Source of the DNA: Cupriavidus basilensis
Lineage (GTDB): Bacteria > Pseudomonadota > Gammaproteobacteria > Burkholderiales > Burkholderiaceae
Direction: 5' to 3'
DNA: 64,000 bases
Assembly (NCBI RefSeq): GCF_000832305.1
Contig: NZ_CP010537.1
Location: forward strand, 3,038,001 to 3,102,000
Each line of letters opens with the position of its first letter. Positions within the stretch are counted from its first letter, which is position 1. The notes under the pieces are model-generated. The model was not told where the DNA came from. It was given only the letters and a program-made list of their open reading frames with translations, and did not search any database. The position numbers and the translations under genes are program-made. Below are positions 9,264 through 17,525 of this stretch, piece by piece.

Positions 9264-11225
9264 CTAGGGTGCGGCGCAGCTTGCCTGCAATTGCCCGAAT
9301 GTGCTGATCTGCCCCGCCAGCGCGCTCGCGGCCACCGTGTAAGGACTGGCCAGCCAGACCTGGCCCGGCCCCGAGCGGCCGGGGAAATTGCGGTTGATGG
9401 CGCTGATGGTGACCTGCTCGCTGGTGGTGGAAGCGCCCGGCCCGCAGTTGGCGCACGAGCCGCAGCCCGGCATGACCAGCGTGGCGCCGGCGGCGGCGAA
9501 GGTGTCCATATAGCCGCGCGCTTCGCAGTAAGCCTTCACGCCGAGGGTGCCGAACTGCAGGAACAGCCGGGTGCGGGGCGACACCTTGAGGCCATGCTCC
9601 AGGCCCCAGCGCAGCACCTCGTGGTAGTAGTCGAAATCCTCCCGCTTGCCTGCGGTGCAGGACCCGCCGTAGGCAATGTCCACCGGCACCGGCTGCGCCA
9701 GCGTGTTGGCCGCAATGCCATTGCCGGGGTCTCCGGGACGCGCCACCATGGGCGCGATGGCGGCGGCGTCGATGCGGATCACGTCGCGATAGGTTGCGCC
9801 GGCATCGCTGCGCATCCAGTCCTCGATCGCAAAATCGACGCCGCGCCGCGCCTTCAGGAAGGCCACGGTCTTGTCGTCTGGCTCGACGATGCCGGTGAAG
9901 CCGCCCAGCTCGGCGACCATATTGGTCAGCGTGGCGCGCTCGTCGATCGACAAGGCCCGCACCGTGCTGCCGGCGTACTCGAACACCACGCCGATCGCGC
10001 CGCCCGAGCGGATTGCGTCCATCTGCAGCAGGTAGAGCACGATGTCCTTGGCGCTCACGCCCGGCGCCAGCTCGCCCTCCACCTCCACACGCAGGGTTTC
10101 CGGCACCTTGCAGCGCACGTAGCCCGTGACCCAGCTATTGGCGACATCGGTGGCGCCCGCGCCAAACGCCAGGCAACCCAGCGCGCCGGAATGCGGCGTG
10201 TGCGAATCGGTGCCCACCACCACCTGCCCCGGCAGCGCGTACTGCTCGGCCATCAGCGCATGGCAAATGCCTTCCGAGCCGGGGACGTCGCCGGGAAGCG
10301 CGTTATGCGAGCGCACCGGGTAGTCGTGCGCAAAGCTGCTATGCCCCTGCATCAGGTTGGCCACCCCTGGCAACAAGCCGTCGCGCACATGCGGGAAGCT
10401 CTGGGCCGCCAGCACCAGGTGATCCTGGAACGCGATGATGTGATCCGGCTCGCGCAGCGTTGCCGGCTTGCCGAAAGCGCGGTGCATCAGGTGCGCGCAC
10501 ATGCCGGTGAAGTAGTCGTGCGAGAAGCGCCAGTCCGCCGCCACGAACACGCCCTGGCCGCACTCGGCGCTCGGGGTGCCAGGAAGCAGATGGCGGGCGA
10601 TGATTTTTTCCACCAAGGTGCGCGGTGCGGCGCTGCCGGTTGCCTGCGTTGCCTGCGCGCCCTCGCCCGCTGCCGGCCAGCTTGCCGCGCGGCTATAGGC
10701 CAGCAGGCCGCCGGCACGGATCACCTGCCGGGTCAGCGCATCGCGCCCGGCGAGGAACGCCTCGATGGGAATCGCCTCACCCGCCAGCACGCGGTCGAGC
10801 ACGGTGAAATCCGTGGTGGTCAGGATGCCGATGTTGTCGCAGTTCTGCTGGTAGATGCGCTCGAAGCTCTCGGCAACGATCAGGCGGATGCCGGCCGACA
10901 GCTCCGCCAGCGGGCTGGACTCGCGCGAAGAACCCTTGCCATAGCGCTTGCCGGCCACCGTGACGGCAAAGCCGCCATTGCGGATGGCATCGCGGCCGAT
11001 CGGCTGCTCGCCCCCCGCCTGGAACCCCACGTAAGGGAATTGCCCCAGACGCTCATCGTAGGTAAGCATGATCGTGACGGGCGTGATCTCATCGGTGGAG
11101 ATGTTGTCGCGCAGCGGGCCGGCCTCGGCCCGGGTCATCGGCTTGCCGTCGAGTTGGGCGCGCACGCAGGCTGGGTCTTGCGACAGGTACAGCACGCGGC
11201 CGTCGAAGCGGATGGTGGCTTCCAT
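9264..11225 (-). CDS. Single-chain aconitase-family hydro-lyase, swivel domain first
   Basis: This 653-residue protein fuses the two halves of an isopropylmalate-isomerase/aconitase enzyme in reversed order. The swivel (small-subunit) domain is at about residues 1-200, with RYGKGSSRESSPLAELSAGI. The catalytic large-subunit domain follows, with GTDSHTPHSGALGCLAFGAG and iron-sulfur ligands in YGGSCTAGK and MPGCGSCANCGPG. It should isomerise or dehydrate a di- or tricarboxylate, but the substrate cannot be read off. The start at 11225 excludes 37 upstream codons without family similarity. It lies between a LysR gene upstream and a Bug receptor downstream, a plausible small carboxylate-use operon. 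Aconitase A has the opposite domain order. Confidence 0.82.
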   Translation of the reverse strand: MEATIRFDGRVLYLSQDPACVRAQLDGKPMTRAEAGPLRDNISTDEITPVTIMLTYDERLGQFPYVGFQAGGEQPIGRDAIRNGGFAVTVAGKRYGKGSSRESSPLAELSAGIRLIVAESFERIYQQNCDNIGILTTTDFTVLDRVLAGEAIPIEAFLAGRDALTRQVIRAGGLLAYSRAASWPAAGEGAQATQATGSAAPRTLVEKIIARHLLPGTPSAECGQGVFVAADWRFSHDYFTGMCAHLMHRAFGKPATLREPDHIIAFQDHLVLAAQSFPHVRDGLLPGVANLMQGHSSFAHDYPVRSHNALPGDVPGSEGICHALMAEQYALPGQVVVGTDSHTPHSGALGCLAFGAGATDVANSWVTGYVRCKVPETLRVEVEGELAPGVSAKDIVLYLLQMDAIRSGGAIGVVFEYAGSTVRALSIDERATLTNMVAELGGFTGIVEPDDKTVAFLKARRGVDFAIEDWMRSDAGATYRDVIRIDAAAIAPMVARPGDPGNGIAANTLAQPVPVDIAYGGSCTAGKREDFDYYHEVLRWGLEHGLKVSPRTRLFLQFGTLGVKAYCEARGYMDTFAAAGATLVMPGCGSCANCGPGASTTSEQVTISAINRNFPGRSGPGQVWLASPYTVAASALAGQISTFGQLQASCAAP

Positions 11226-11363
11226 TGCGGGGTTTCTCGTTATGATGACCCCACTATATGGTTTGGCGCCGCCGGGGCAAAGTGCGCAGTCGGCATGGCA
11301 GGCATCTCGGTTTGCGACGGCTGGCTGGTTGCCCACTCGCGCTTCGCTTTGCCCGCCTTATTC

Positions 11364-12263
11364 CTATTCCCGGCAGAGAAAGCCCACCAAGGCCAAAGCG
11401 CTCGCCGAAAGATGCTCCCGGGAGTGAAACACCACCACCAGTTGCCGTGTCGCCCAGGGGTCCGATAGCGGCCGCGCCACCACGTCCAGGGTGTTGAGGT
11501 AAAGCTCGCCCACCTGCCTCGGCACGACAGCAATCCCCAGCCCGACATGCACCATGCGGCACAAGGCATCCAGGCTCGCCACCCGGATCTTGATCTTGAG
11601 CGCCTCGTTCAAGCGCGCCGCCTGCTCCGCCAGCAGGCGGCTCAACGCACTCTCATCGCGCAGCGCGACGAAGGTCTCGCCCAACAAGTCAGCAAAGCGC
11701 ACCTGCTGCGCCGACGCCAGCGCATGCCCGCGCGGCACCAGCACGCAAAGCTGGTCCTCCCGGTAAGGCAGCGAGACAAACTGCTCCACGCCCTGGATCG
11801 CATTGCAGATGCCAAAGTCCGCGCTGCGCTCGCCCACCATGCGCAGCACCTCGGGGCTGTGCTGCTCCTCCAGCTCGATGCCGACATCGGGATACACGCG
11901 TCCAAAGGCCGCCAGGTCCTCCGGCAGGAACTGCACGATGGCGCCAAGGTTGCACACCAGGCGCACGTTGCCGCACGCGCCGGAGGTAAAACGCGACAGT
12001 TCCGCGCTGAGCGCCTCGACACTGCCAATGATGGCCAGCGCATGCCGCAGCACCGTCTCGCCCACCGCCGTCACCGTGATGCCGCGCGCATGGCGCTCGA
12101 TCACGGGCAGGCCGATCAGCGCTTCGATCTCGGCAATGCGGCGGCTCACCGCCGACGGCGCAATGAATTCGCGCTCGGCGGCGCGGGCAATATTCTGTTC
12201 CTGGCAAACGGCAACGAACAGCCGCAGCGAGGTCAGGTCGAGTTTTCTGAGCAGGTTGTCCAT
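11364..12263 (-). CDS. LysR-type regulator
   Basis: This 299-residue regulator has an N-terminal helix-turn-helix at about residues 7-65 (LDLTSLRLFVAVCQEQNIAR and SAVSRRIAEIEALIG) and an effector domain. It lies upstream of the aconitase-family gene on the same strand with a 138-bp gap, and probably regulates that gene and the Bug receptor. The start at 12263 gives the standard N terminus; 17 further in-frame codons upstream are not family-like. The effector is unknown, possibly the carboxylate processed by the enzyme. Confidence 0.85.
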   Translation of the reverse strand: MDNLLRKLDLTSLRLFVAVCQEQNIARAAEREFIAPSAVSRRIAEIEALIGLPVIERHARGITVTAVGETVLRHALAIIGSVEALSAELSRFTSGACGNVRLVCNLGAIVQFLPEDLAAFGRVYPDVGIELEEQHSPEVLRMVGERSADFGICNAIQGVEQFVSLPYREDQLCVLVPRGHALASAQQVRFADLLGETFVALRDESALSRLLAEQAARLNEALKIKIRVASLDALCRMVHVGLGIAVVPRQVGELYLNTLDVVARPLSDPWATRQLVVVFHSREHLSASALALVGFLCRE

Positions 12264-12395
12264 GGCAGCGATGCTACAACGATCGCGGGCGCGGCATGGA
12301 TTTTTGCTCCGCACAATACACTACCTCAATGCCGCCCTGCCGGTCAGCGCGGAAAAGATTCAGGAGATCCTGGCATGCGCCTCGCCACCCAATCG

Positions 12396-12455
12396 CTATC
12401 CGAGCGCATCGGGGGCCAGGCTCATGTTGGCGGGGTCCATGGCCGGGCCGATGCC
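12396..12455 (-). pseudogene. C-terminal fragment of a protein like that at 62101-62490
   Basis: Read on the minus strand, this stretch encodes PAMDPANMSLAPDALG followed by a stop. It differs by one residue from PAMDPASMSLAPDALG near the end of the small exported protein at 62101-62490. The DNA is also similar over about 45 bp. No start codon or matching upstream sequence is present, so only the tail of a second copy survives, lying before the gene at 12500. It could instead be a shared short element that happens to be readable. Confidence 0.5.
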
Positions 12456-12499
12456 GCCTGCGGTATAGTCCTCGCGTTCAAATCTGGCGGAGAGATTGC

Positions 12500-12865
12500 A
12501 TGGCTGACAAAAAGGTTCGGGTGTCGCATATCGGCGTTCCCGGCGACCTGAGTATCTTGAAACTCAAATCGTACCTGCGCACCGCCGTCGCCGATGCGGC
12601 GCAAACGGGAAGCGAAGCGGAGATCCTGCTGGTCAAGGTGCTTGTGCCCCGCCCGCTCGGCCTGCGTGCCGGGGAAAAACTGTTCGACAAGGTGCTGCAA
12701 GGCATCGTCGACAAGGATCCCCGCGTGGCCCGCGTCTCAGTCGAGTTCGTCGATGGTGAGATTACGCAGCAGGCCATCGACGCCAGCATGGCGAGGATCC
12801 AGAAAGAGCTGGATGAATTCGGGCATGTGTTGCACGAACGTCCGGAGGATGTGCACGGGGATTGA
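12500..12865 (+). CDS. Uncharacterised 121-residue protein
   Basis: I do not recognise this protein. It begins MADKKVRVSHIGVPGDLSI, is mixed in charge with no signal peptide or membrane segment, and ends in an acidic helix-rich tail (ARIQKELDEFGHVLHERPED). A GGAGAG ribosome-binding site sits 5 bases before the ATG, and codon use looks like that of its neighbours, so it is a real gene. It stands alone between a LysR gene on the other strand and a gene-free stretch. The alternation of hydrophobic strands and helices suggests a small globular cytoplasmic protein. Confidence 0.7.
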   Translation: MADKKVRVSHIGVPGDLSILKLKSYLRTAVADAAQTGSEAEILLVKVLVPRPLGLRAGEKLFDKVLQGIVDKDPRVARVSVEFVDGEITQQAIDASMARIQKELDEFGHVLHERPEDVHGD

Positions 12866-13109
12866 TCCACGCGGGCGCGGGTGCCGCATCCGCGATGCGG
12901 ATTAGCCGCACATACAGGCCAAAGTCTTGACGCAATGACGGTAGTGCCTTAAGGCGTGGAGCGCAAGCCGTATGCGGCGAGGAGGCCAAGGTGCCGCTGA
13001 TCGAGCCGCCTGGCGTCTTGAATACGGCGGAGGTGCAAGAGGAGCGCACGGCAGAGAATGATGTCTGGATTTGATTGGCCGGGCCCTCTCGCTGTGAAGC
13101 GATGATCCC

Positions 13110-13137
13110 GTGAGAGCCGCCTGCTGGCGGCCCTCAC
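13110..13137. terminator. Hairpin between convergent genes
   Basis: GTGAGAGCCGCC at 13110-13121 pairs with GGCGGCCCTCAC at 13126-13137 around a 4-base loop, with one G-T or A-C mismatch depending on the strand. It lies just before the stop of the minus-strand gene ending at 13148 and after the plus-strand gene ending at 12865, where a two-way terminator would be expected. There is no clear T tract, so termination is uncertain. Confidence 0.35.
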
Positions 13138-13147
13138 ACCTTGCAGA

Positions 13148-13522
13148 TCAGAGCATTTCCTGTACCCGGCTGACCGCCTGGTCGAGTTGCTCCTTCAGCG
13201 GGGCCAGCAGGCACTGAATGCCGACCGTGTCCATGTCGGCTTCCTCGTCGGCCTCCAGCAGGCGCAGCACAGCCGCGAGCCCGGCGCTTACGCGCCATAG
13301 CTCTGCGCAGCCTTGCTGGGTAATGTCGAGGATGGTGGTACTGAGTGTGCCGAGCTGGTAGGCGGCATTTTGCGCCCGGATACGGTCCCTGTCGTCGGCG
13401 TTAGCCGGATAGGTCAACTCGATCAGATCGGCGATCAGGGGGGATTGGCGGGAGATGGCGAATTGGTGCGCCGGGGCTTCAAGAAGAGTGGATTGCTCAG
13501 CGCAGGGAGTACGAGCGGGCAT
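13148..13522 (-). CDS. DUF1484-like protein
   Basis: This 124-residue protein resembles the DUF1484 family of short proteins found chiefly in Ralstonia and Cupriavidus. It has helix-rich character, with LIADLIELTYPANADDRDRI, AYQLGTLSTTILDITQQGC and a C-terminal DQAVSRVQEML. The start at 13522 is well supported because GGAGG lies 5 bases upstream; a further 91 in-frame codons are open but look non-coding. No function is known for the family and none is suggested by the neighbours. Confidence 0.6.
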   Translation of the reverse strand: MPARTPCAEQSTLLEAPAHQFAISRQSPLIADLIELTYPANADDRDRIRAQNAAYQLGTLSTTILDITQQGCAELWRVSAGLAAVLRLLEADEEADMDTVGIQCLLAPLKEQLDQAVSRVQEML

Positions 13523-13782
13523 GGCGCCTCCGTGGAACTCGGTTGGTCGGGTCCCGGATCCTTCGAGTTTCCACGCTCGGTCGCCGTTGTTTGCGGTGAC
13601 TCGGGGAGTTTGGGGGAGAGGCCGGTTGCTGTCAATCAGACAAGTCTGACGCCTGGTGCACTGCGGTTCGCGGTCGCCCGACTGTTCGACAGCTTGATCG
13701 TCATCGGATGCTGCTTTGGTTGCCCGCTTCCGACCCCTAGGAGTGGGTCGCCTTACTCCAAGGCGGTCGTTCAGAGTTTGAA

Positions 13783-14196
13783 TTAGGCCGGCCATTTCTT
13801 ATGGAGGTAGAGACCCCATGCAAATGCGCCTACCCCTGACCAGAAAAGGCCACAGTAGAATAATATTGGAAAGTCGTCAACCTCGACACCGTTGACTCGG
13901 TACGTGAGTTGCCACCGGTGTTTTTCAATGGTGGTTTCTACAGGAAGGTAGCGTCGTAATGAATGGTCGGTAGGGCCAGCGCTGTATGCTGTGGTCGAAC
14001 CATCTACCGCCCTGAGGACATAGCTGGTCACGCAACGGTTATGCTGCGGTTTCTGGCACCTCGTTTCATCAGTCGCTACTTGGCCTACTACGTTAATTGA
14101 GGCTCTGCCATAGATTTCTGACGCAGCTCCCACAGCGAGTAGGACGCCAAGAAGTGTCAGTGCAAGATAAGGTCTTGCGTTGGTCGATAGCGCCAT
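13783..14196 (-). CDS. Small membrane protein, DUF3592-like layout
   Basis: This 137-residue protein has a transmembrane helix near the N terminus (LALTLLGVLLAVGAASEIYG), a central soluble strand-rich part, and a second helix near the C terminus (FPILFYCGLFWSGVGAFAWG). That two-helix plan with a soluble insert resembles DUF3592-type membrane proteins often found beside secretion-effector genes. I chose the start at 14196, which puts the first helix at the N terminus. It lies on the same strand as the Imm50-like and membrane genes at 14552-15785. Its function is unknown. Confidence 0.6.
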   Translation of the reverse strand: MALSTNARPYLALTLLGVLLAVGAASEIYGRASINVVGQVATDETRCQKPQHNRCVTSYVLRAVDGSTTAYSAGPTDHSLRRYLPVETTIEKHRWQLTYRVNGVEVDDFPILFYCGLFWSGVGAFAWGLYLHKKWPA

Positions 14197-14280
14197 GATT
14201 CGACCTATAGAAAAACGTTCACCATGTCCGCATCGTGCCATTGCGCGCGGGGAATGACAACCTTGACCAGCCGCTGATAG

Positions 14281-14332
14281 CCCGGATCGGTCGGATGCCC
14301 GCCGCCAAAGCGTGGTCGTCTCTGATCGACCC
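14281..14332. repeat. Dispersed repeat R2, copy a
   Basis: About 50 bp, containing CGCCGCCAAAGCGTGGTCGT, are nearly identical to 36207-36260 in the same orientation. Three or so bases differ. This copy lies in the 355-bp gene-free gap 14197-14551, in which I see no other feature. Confidence 0.65.
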
Positions 14333-14551
14333 TGAACCGCCTTTCGGGCATCGAGACACCGTAGCGACCGCTTCCGAGGTACAACCGGCGCTCGCCCGGC
14401 CGAGTTGGCGGGCGAATCATTGGTCAAAGGGGGCACCTGCCTGACATTCGCAGGAGGCGCTGTCGCGGGGCCTAAATGACATGCTGGAAGCTCTGCAAAG
14501 GTCGCTGCCATGTGACATGGACACTCATGGCACTCAGTACTGATTCGACAT

Positions 14552-14983
14552 CTAGGCGGAAGGCACCAGGCCGACCGCCAGGATCTCGACAGATCGACAA
14601 CTAAACCGAACATCAAAGCCAGCGAGAGGCCTCATATCAAAGCCGAGGCGACCATTGTTTTGCGTCGATATGACGATCTCGTCCAGCCAGCCACCGCCGG
14701 ACAGTTCATTGAGATTAATGTTGGTCTCAGCTATATCCCGGCATAGGAATTCAACGATCCGATCTTCGCCTGAAGCCGTCCACTCTGGGTTGTCCTGACC
14801 GCCATGCCGTACTGCTATAGTTGCATCAGCTACATGCCGGCCTGCTTCCTCAGCCATCCTTTTGCAGAACGTGACAACCTCAGAATCGTGAAAGGCCGGC
14901 CAGTAGTCGAATGCATTTAAGACCAGCTCGCTGTTCTGTACCAAAGTCTGACCCACTTCCCTTTTGGAAATTTCCCTGCTCAT
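14552..14983 (-). CDS. Imm50-like immunity protein
   Basis: This 143-residue cytoplasmic protein carries FDYWPAFHDSEVV near residue 25, which resembles the W-x-FHDAEV signature of the Imm50 family of toxin immunity proteins. GGGWLDEIVI and GFDMRPLAGFDVRFSC form the later strands. Imm50 proteins protect against polymorphic toxins delivered by secretion systems. The stop of the upstream membrane gene overlaps this start (ATGA), so they are translationally coupled. No toxin gene is present nearby, so this looks like an orphan immunity gene. The family call rests on one motif. Confidence 0.5.
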   Translation of the reverse strand: MSREISKREVGQTLVQNSELVLNAFDYWPAFHDSEVVTFCKRMAEEAGRHVADATIAVRHGGQDNPEWTASGEDRIVEFLCRDIAETNINLNELSGGGWLDEIVISTQNNGRLGFDMRPLAGFDVRFSCRSVEILAVGLVPSA

Positions 14984-15393
14984 CGCCCACCTCCAGAATT
15001 CGGGGATTGCTTTGCTGGTTGCTTACCCCCAGCGTGATGCTCGGGTGCTGTCCCGACATATGCCTGACAGTGGAGGCATTTGGTCCTTGCAGGCTCGATG
15101 AGCACTTGCAGGGGGAAAAACTGGTCTCGTAACGCTTGCCAGTCTGGGTATAGGGAGGGCGATCGGAAATCGATCAGCATGCGCCTGCCGCAGTTTGCGC
15201 ACTTCACCGCTAACGCCACGGTCAGAGCGAGTATCCAAAGTGCAACGCCGATGACGATTCCGCCGAAGAAATAACTCTTGCTACTAGTAAGGAAGAGTGG
15301 AATGCCAAGCAACCAGATCAGCGAAAACCAAGATGCTACTGCGCCGAGACCTGCGGCTGCGCGAATAGCGGTGAGAATATTCGTGGCGTTCAT
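14980..15393 (-). CDS. Small two-helix membrane protein with Cys pairs
   Basis: This 137-residue protein has two membrane helices (ASWFSLIWLLGIPLFLTS and FGGIVIGVALWILALTVALA) followed by a soluble tail. The tail has CANC near residue 67 and CLHC near residue 105, which could bind zinc. AGGAACT before the ATG at 15393 supports the start; 38 in-frame codons further up look spurious. The last codons overlap the start of the Imm50-like gene. The function is unknown; coupling suggests a joint role with the immunity-like protein. Confidence 0.6.
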   Translation of the reverse strand: MNATNILTAIRAAAGLGAVASWFSLIWLLGIPLFLTSSKSYFFGGIVIGVALWILALTVALAVKCANCGRRMLIDFRSPSLYPDWQALRDQFFPLQVLIEPARTKCLHCQAYVGTAPEHHAGGKQPAKQSPNSGGGR

Positions 15394-15446
15394 TGGAGTT
15401 CCTGTTTTTGCGCCGTATCCGAGGCGGAATGTGCCATTAACGAAAT

Positions 15447-15785
15447 CTAGTCCCGTCGCTTCCGATGCAAATATTGTAAAAATACAACAAACACCATGCC
15501 CATGCAAAAGGAGATTTTTGCCAACAAAAATTGAGCATCATCGAGATGACTTGGTACACCAATCACCTGGAGAACGATACGCGCCGTGCCCGCTACTAGC
15601 ATGCCCACTGCGAAGAAGCGAACCAGACGCCCTGTCAATATTCTAAAGGCGCTTGTCCTTCCGAACGGAAGCCATGGGAATTTTCCTCGCATGTTCCGGC
15701 CGATATCCGGCATGCCTAAGGCCACGATGATTATCCCAGCGAGGAAATTTGCGGCGGCAATGATGTAACTGTATGCGATAGACAA
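15447..15785 (-). CDS. Small integral membrane protein
   Basis: This 112-residue protein is mostly hydrophobic, with about three transmembrane helices (SYIIAAANFLAGIIIVALGM, VRFFAVGMLVAGTARIVL, ISFCMGMVFVVFLQYL) and a basic C terminus RKRRD. It lies 53 bp upstream of the previous membrane gene on the same strand and probably opens the same transcript. I do not recognise the family. Integral-membrane immunity proteins of this size exist, but there is no direct evidence here. Confidence 0.5.
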   Translation of the reverse strand: MSIAYSYIIAAANFLAGIIIVALGMPDIGRNMRGKFPWLPFGRTSAFRILTGRLVRFFAVGMLVAGTARIVLQVIGVPSHLDDAQFLLAKISFCMGMVFVVFLQYLHRKRRD

Positions 15786-16172
15786 TTCTTTATAGCCTAA
15801 GGGTCGACAGGATGAGAGTTCCTATTTTTCCAAACGATTGCGGCATGTCAGTGCGGGACCAAACACTCCATCTATGGGGCTTTTGCACTAGCACCGCCGC
15901 CGGACCGTCCGCGGAAAGACCACATCCCGCACAAAAAAAGCACGCTCGGACTAACGTTTTAACTTGGCGGAAGGGCGGCATTGCACAACACCTTGAGTAC
16001 CTTTCGTGGGTACACTGGACAACCAAACGTCTGAGCAAAGGAGCGACTGAGCGGCGCTTCTGGCCGGACGCTGACGACCACAGTAGGTGGCCGAAACCCG
16101 GAACCGGCCGGGCCACACCAGATGTGAAATATAAGGCACCCCACGTCCGATCGAGAAGCACTGCATCCTGCA

Positions 16173-16228
16173 CCGGCACGCCCCGGTTTGCGCTGGAGCC
16201 AAGCGCAAACCGGGGCGATTCCTGCCGG
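16173..16228. repeat. Long stem-loop in a 577-bp gene-free gap
   Basis: CCCCGGTTTGCGCT at 16181-16194 is followed after 7 bases by its exact complement at 16202-16215. An outer pair, CCGGCA at 16173-16178 and TGCCGG at 16223-16228, extends the stem beyond an internal loop. It lies 134 bp before the LuxR gene at 16363. There is no T tract. The surrounding gap 15786-16362 holds one open frame across it, but the composition and lack of a ribosome-binding site make it unconvincing; I see nothing else there. Confidence 0.6.
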
Positions 16229-16362
16229 ATCGTCAGACGGGAACGCTGCATTCGGCAACTGAACGCCACGCCCGGGGAGCAGGGCTTCCGCACCAAGGCT
16301 ATTGCCAGGCGAGCCCAAGATCACCGAAGATTGGTGATTCGCCCGTTCTTCCTGGGGACGAC

Positions 16363-17163
16363 ATGCATCCACTCTCGGATTTCGCCAACCAATCGCACCG
16401 CGATGACGTCTTTGCACTCTGGGACCGGCTCGCCGAGTTCTCCGCAGGCGAAGCCGATGCCGCGCTGACCCATTTACTAACCACGCTCTGTGCGATGGTC
16501 ACGGCACAGAATGCACTTTGGGCTGTAGTTGTGCGATTACCTTCGCTCGCGCGAAAGGATCCCCTGTTCGGCTGGCGTCCACGCCTGGTTCGGCTCCTGC
16601 ATCCTGTACCCGCGATGGTCGCTTCCGTGCAGGAGCAGTTCGACACGCTATGGTCCGGCAACGTCGATTCGTCACATGTCGTGGCCGCGTCGGGGAACGA
16701 GCCGTTCCGCGCCAACCTGCTCTTCGAGGCGATGCCCGCCGAATGGTTTGAAGGTGCCCACTATCGCCGCCACTACCTTGAAGTCGGTCACGCCGACAGC
16801 ATCCAGGTGCGTTGTTCGCTCAACGATGATGTGCGAATTCATCTTTTCGTGTTTCGCGATCTGCAAGCCCCCCGCTTCTCTGCGCCGGATCTCGAGCTTC
16901 TGGGCTTCGTGATGCATGGGCTGAGATGGTACTATCGGCAGCAACTGCTCAGCCACGGCCTGCTCATCGCCGATGCTTCGCTGACGTCGGCCGAGCGAAG
17001 GGTGCTGCTGGGGCTACTCGACGGACTGACGGAAAAGCAGATCGCGCAGAAACTCGAGCAGAGTCCGAACACGACTCATGTCCATATCAAGTCGATCTAC
17101 ACAAAATTCAACGTCCGGAATCGCTCGACGCTCACCGCGCTGTGGCTCGGCAAGTTGCGATAG
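16363..17163 (+). CDS. LuxR-family transcriptional regulator
   Basis: This 266-residue regulator ends in a LuxR-type helix-turn-helix at about residues 200-262: LTSAERRVLLGLLDGLTEKQ, QIAQKLEQSPNTTHVHIKSI, then YTKFNVRNRSTLTALWLG. The N-terminal 190 residues form an unassigned sensing domain, without an obvious autoinducer-binding WYDPW pattern. It lies between the membrane/immunity genes and the DMT exporter, both on the opposite strand. Its targets are not evident. Confidence 0.85.
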   Translation: MHPLSDFANQSHRDDVFALWDRLAEFSAGEADAALTHLLTTLCAMVTAQNALWAVVVRLPSLARKDPLFGWRPRLVRLLHPVPAMVASVQEQFDTLWSGNVDSSHVVAASGNEPFRANLLFEAMPAEWFEGAHYRRHYLEVGHADSIQVRCSLNDDVRIHLFVFRDLQAPRFSAPDLELLGFVMHGLRWYYRQQLLSHGLLIADASLTSAERRVLLGLLDGLTEKQIAQKLEQSPNTTHVHIKSIYTKFNVRNRSTLTALWLGKLR

Positions 17164-17288
17164 CGAATTGCAGACGCGGCGGCGTTGCGGGCAATTGAGC
17201 GTAGTAGCCTGGCATTGAGTTCGCCCTGTCACAAGCGGTCTGCGCAAGAGTCTCAGCGCGGATCGTACGGAGGATTGGAGCGGCTCGG

Positions 17289-17420
17289 CTAAGGTGCGAA
17301 CAGGTCCAACCCCGCCAGGGCCAGCGCGCCGCTCAGCGCAATTGCGGCCGTAGAATCCACGAGAATCAGGATTGCACCCGACAGCCAGCACGCGAAGGCG
17401 AAACCAATTGCTGCTTTCAT
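17289..17420 (-). CDS. Possible 43-residue membrane peptide
   Basis: A short open frame encodes MKAAIGFAFACWLSGAILIL followed by VDSTAAIALSGALALAGLDL and FAP. Nearly the whole length is hydrophobic, enough for one or two membrane helices. AGGTG lies 5 bases before the ATG. It sits alone between the LuxR gene and the exporter gene. No family is recognised, and chance occurrence in GC-rich DNA cannot be excluded. Confidence 0.4.
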   Translation of the reverse strand: MKAAIGFAFACWLSGAILILVDSTAAIALSGALALAGLDLFAP

Positions 17421-17525
17421 CGTGACACCTGACTCGTAGATGGGCTGCGGCGAGCCAAGCCGGCCCGCAAACTGAATGACTGCCTCAACGAAAGCGCAGA
17501 ATGCATCTTCTCCAAGGAGGCATCA

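Noticed and set aside
13523..13795. Upstream extension of the DUF1484 gene
   Set aside because: The extra 91 codons are low in similarity and the shorter start has a good GGAGG site.
15812..16468. Long plus-strand open frame of 218 codons
   Set aside because: No ribosome-binding site or family similarity, composition is rich in Arg, Ser and Thr as in wrong-frame GC-rich DNA, and it overlaps the start of the LuxR gene.
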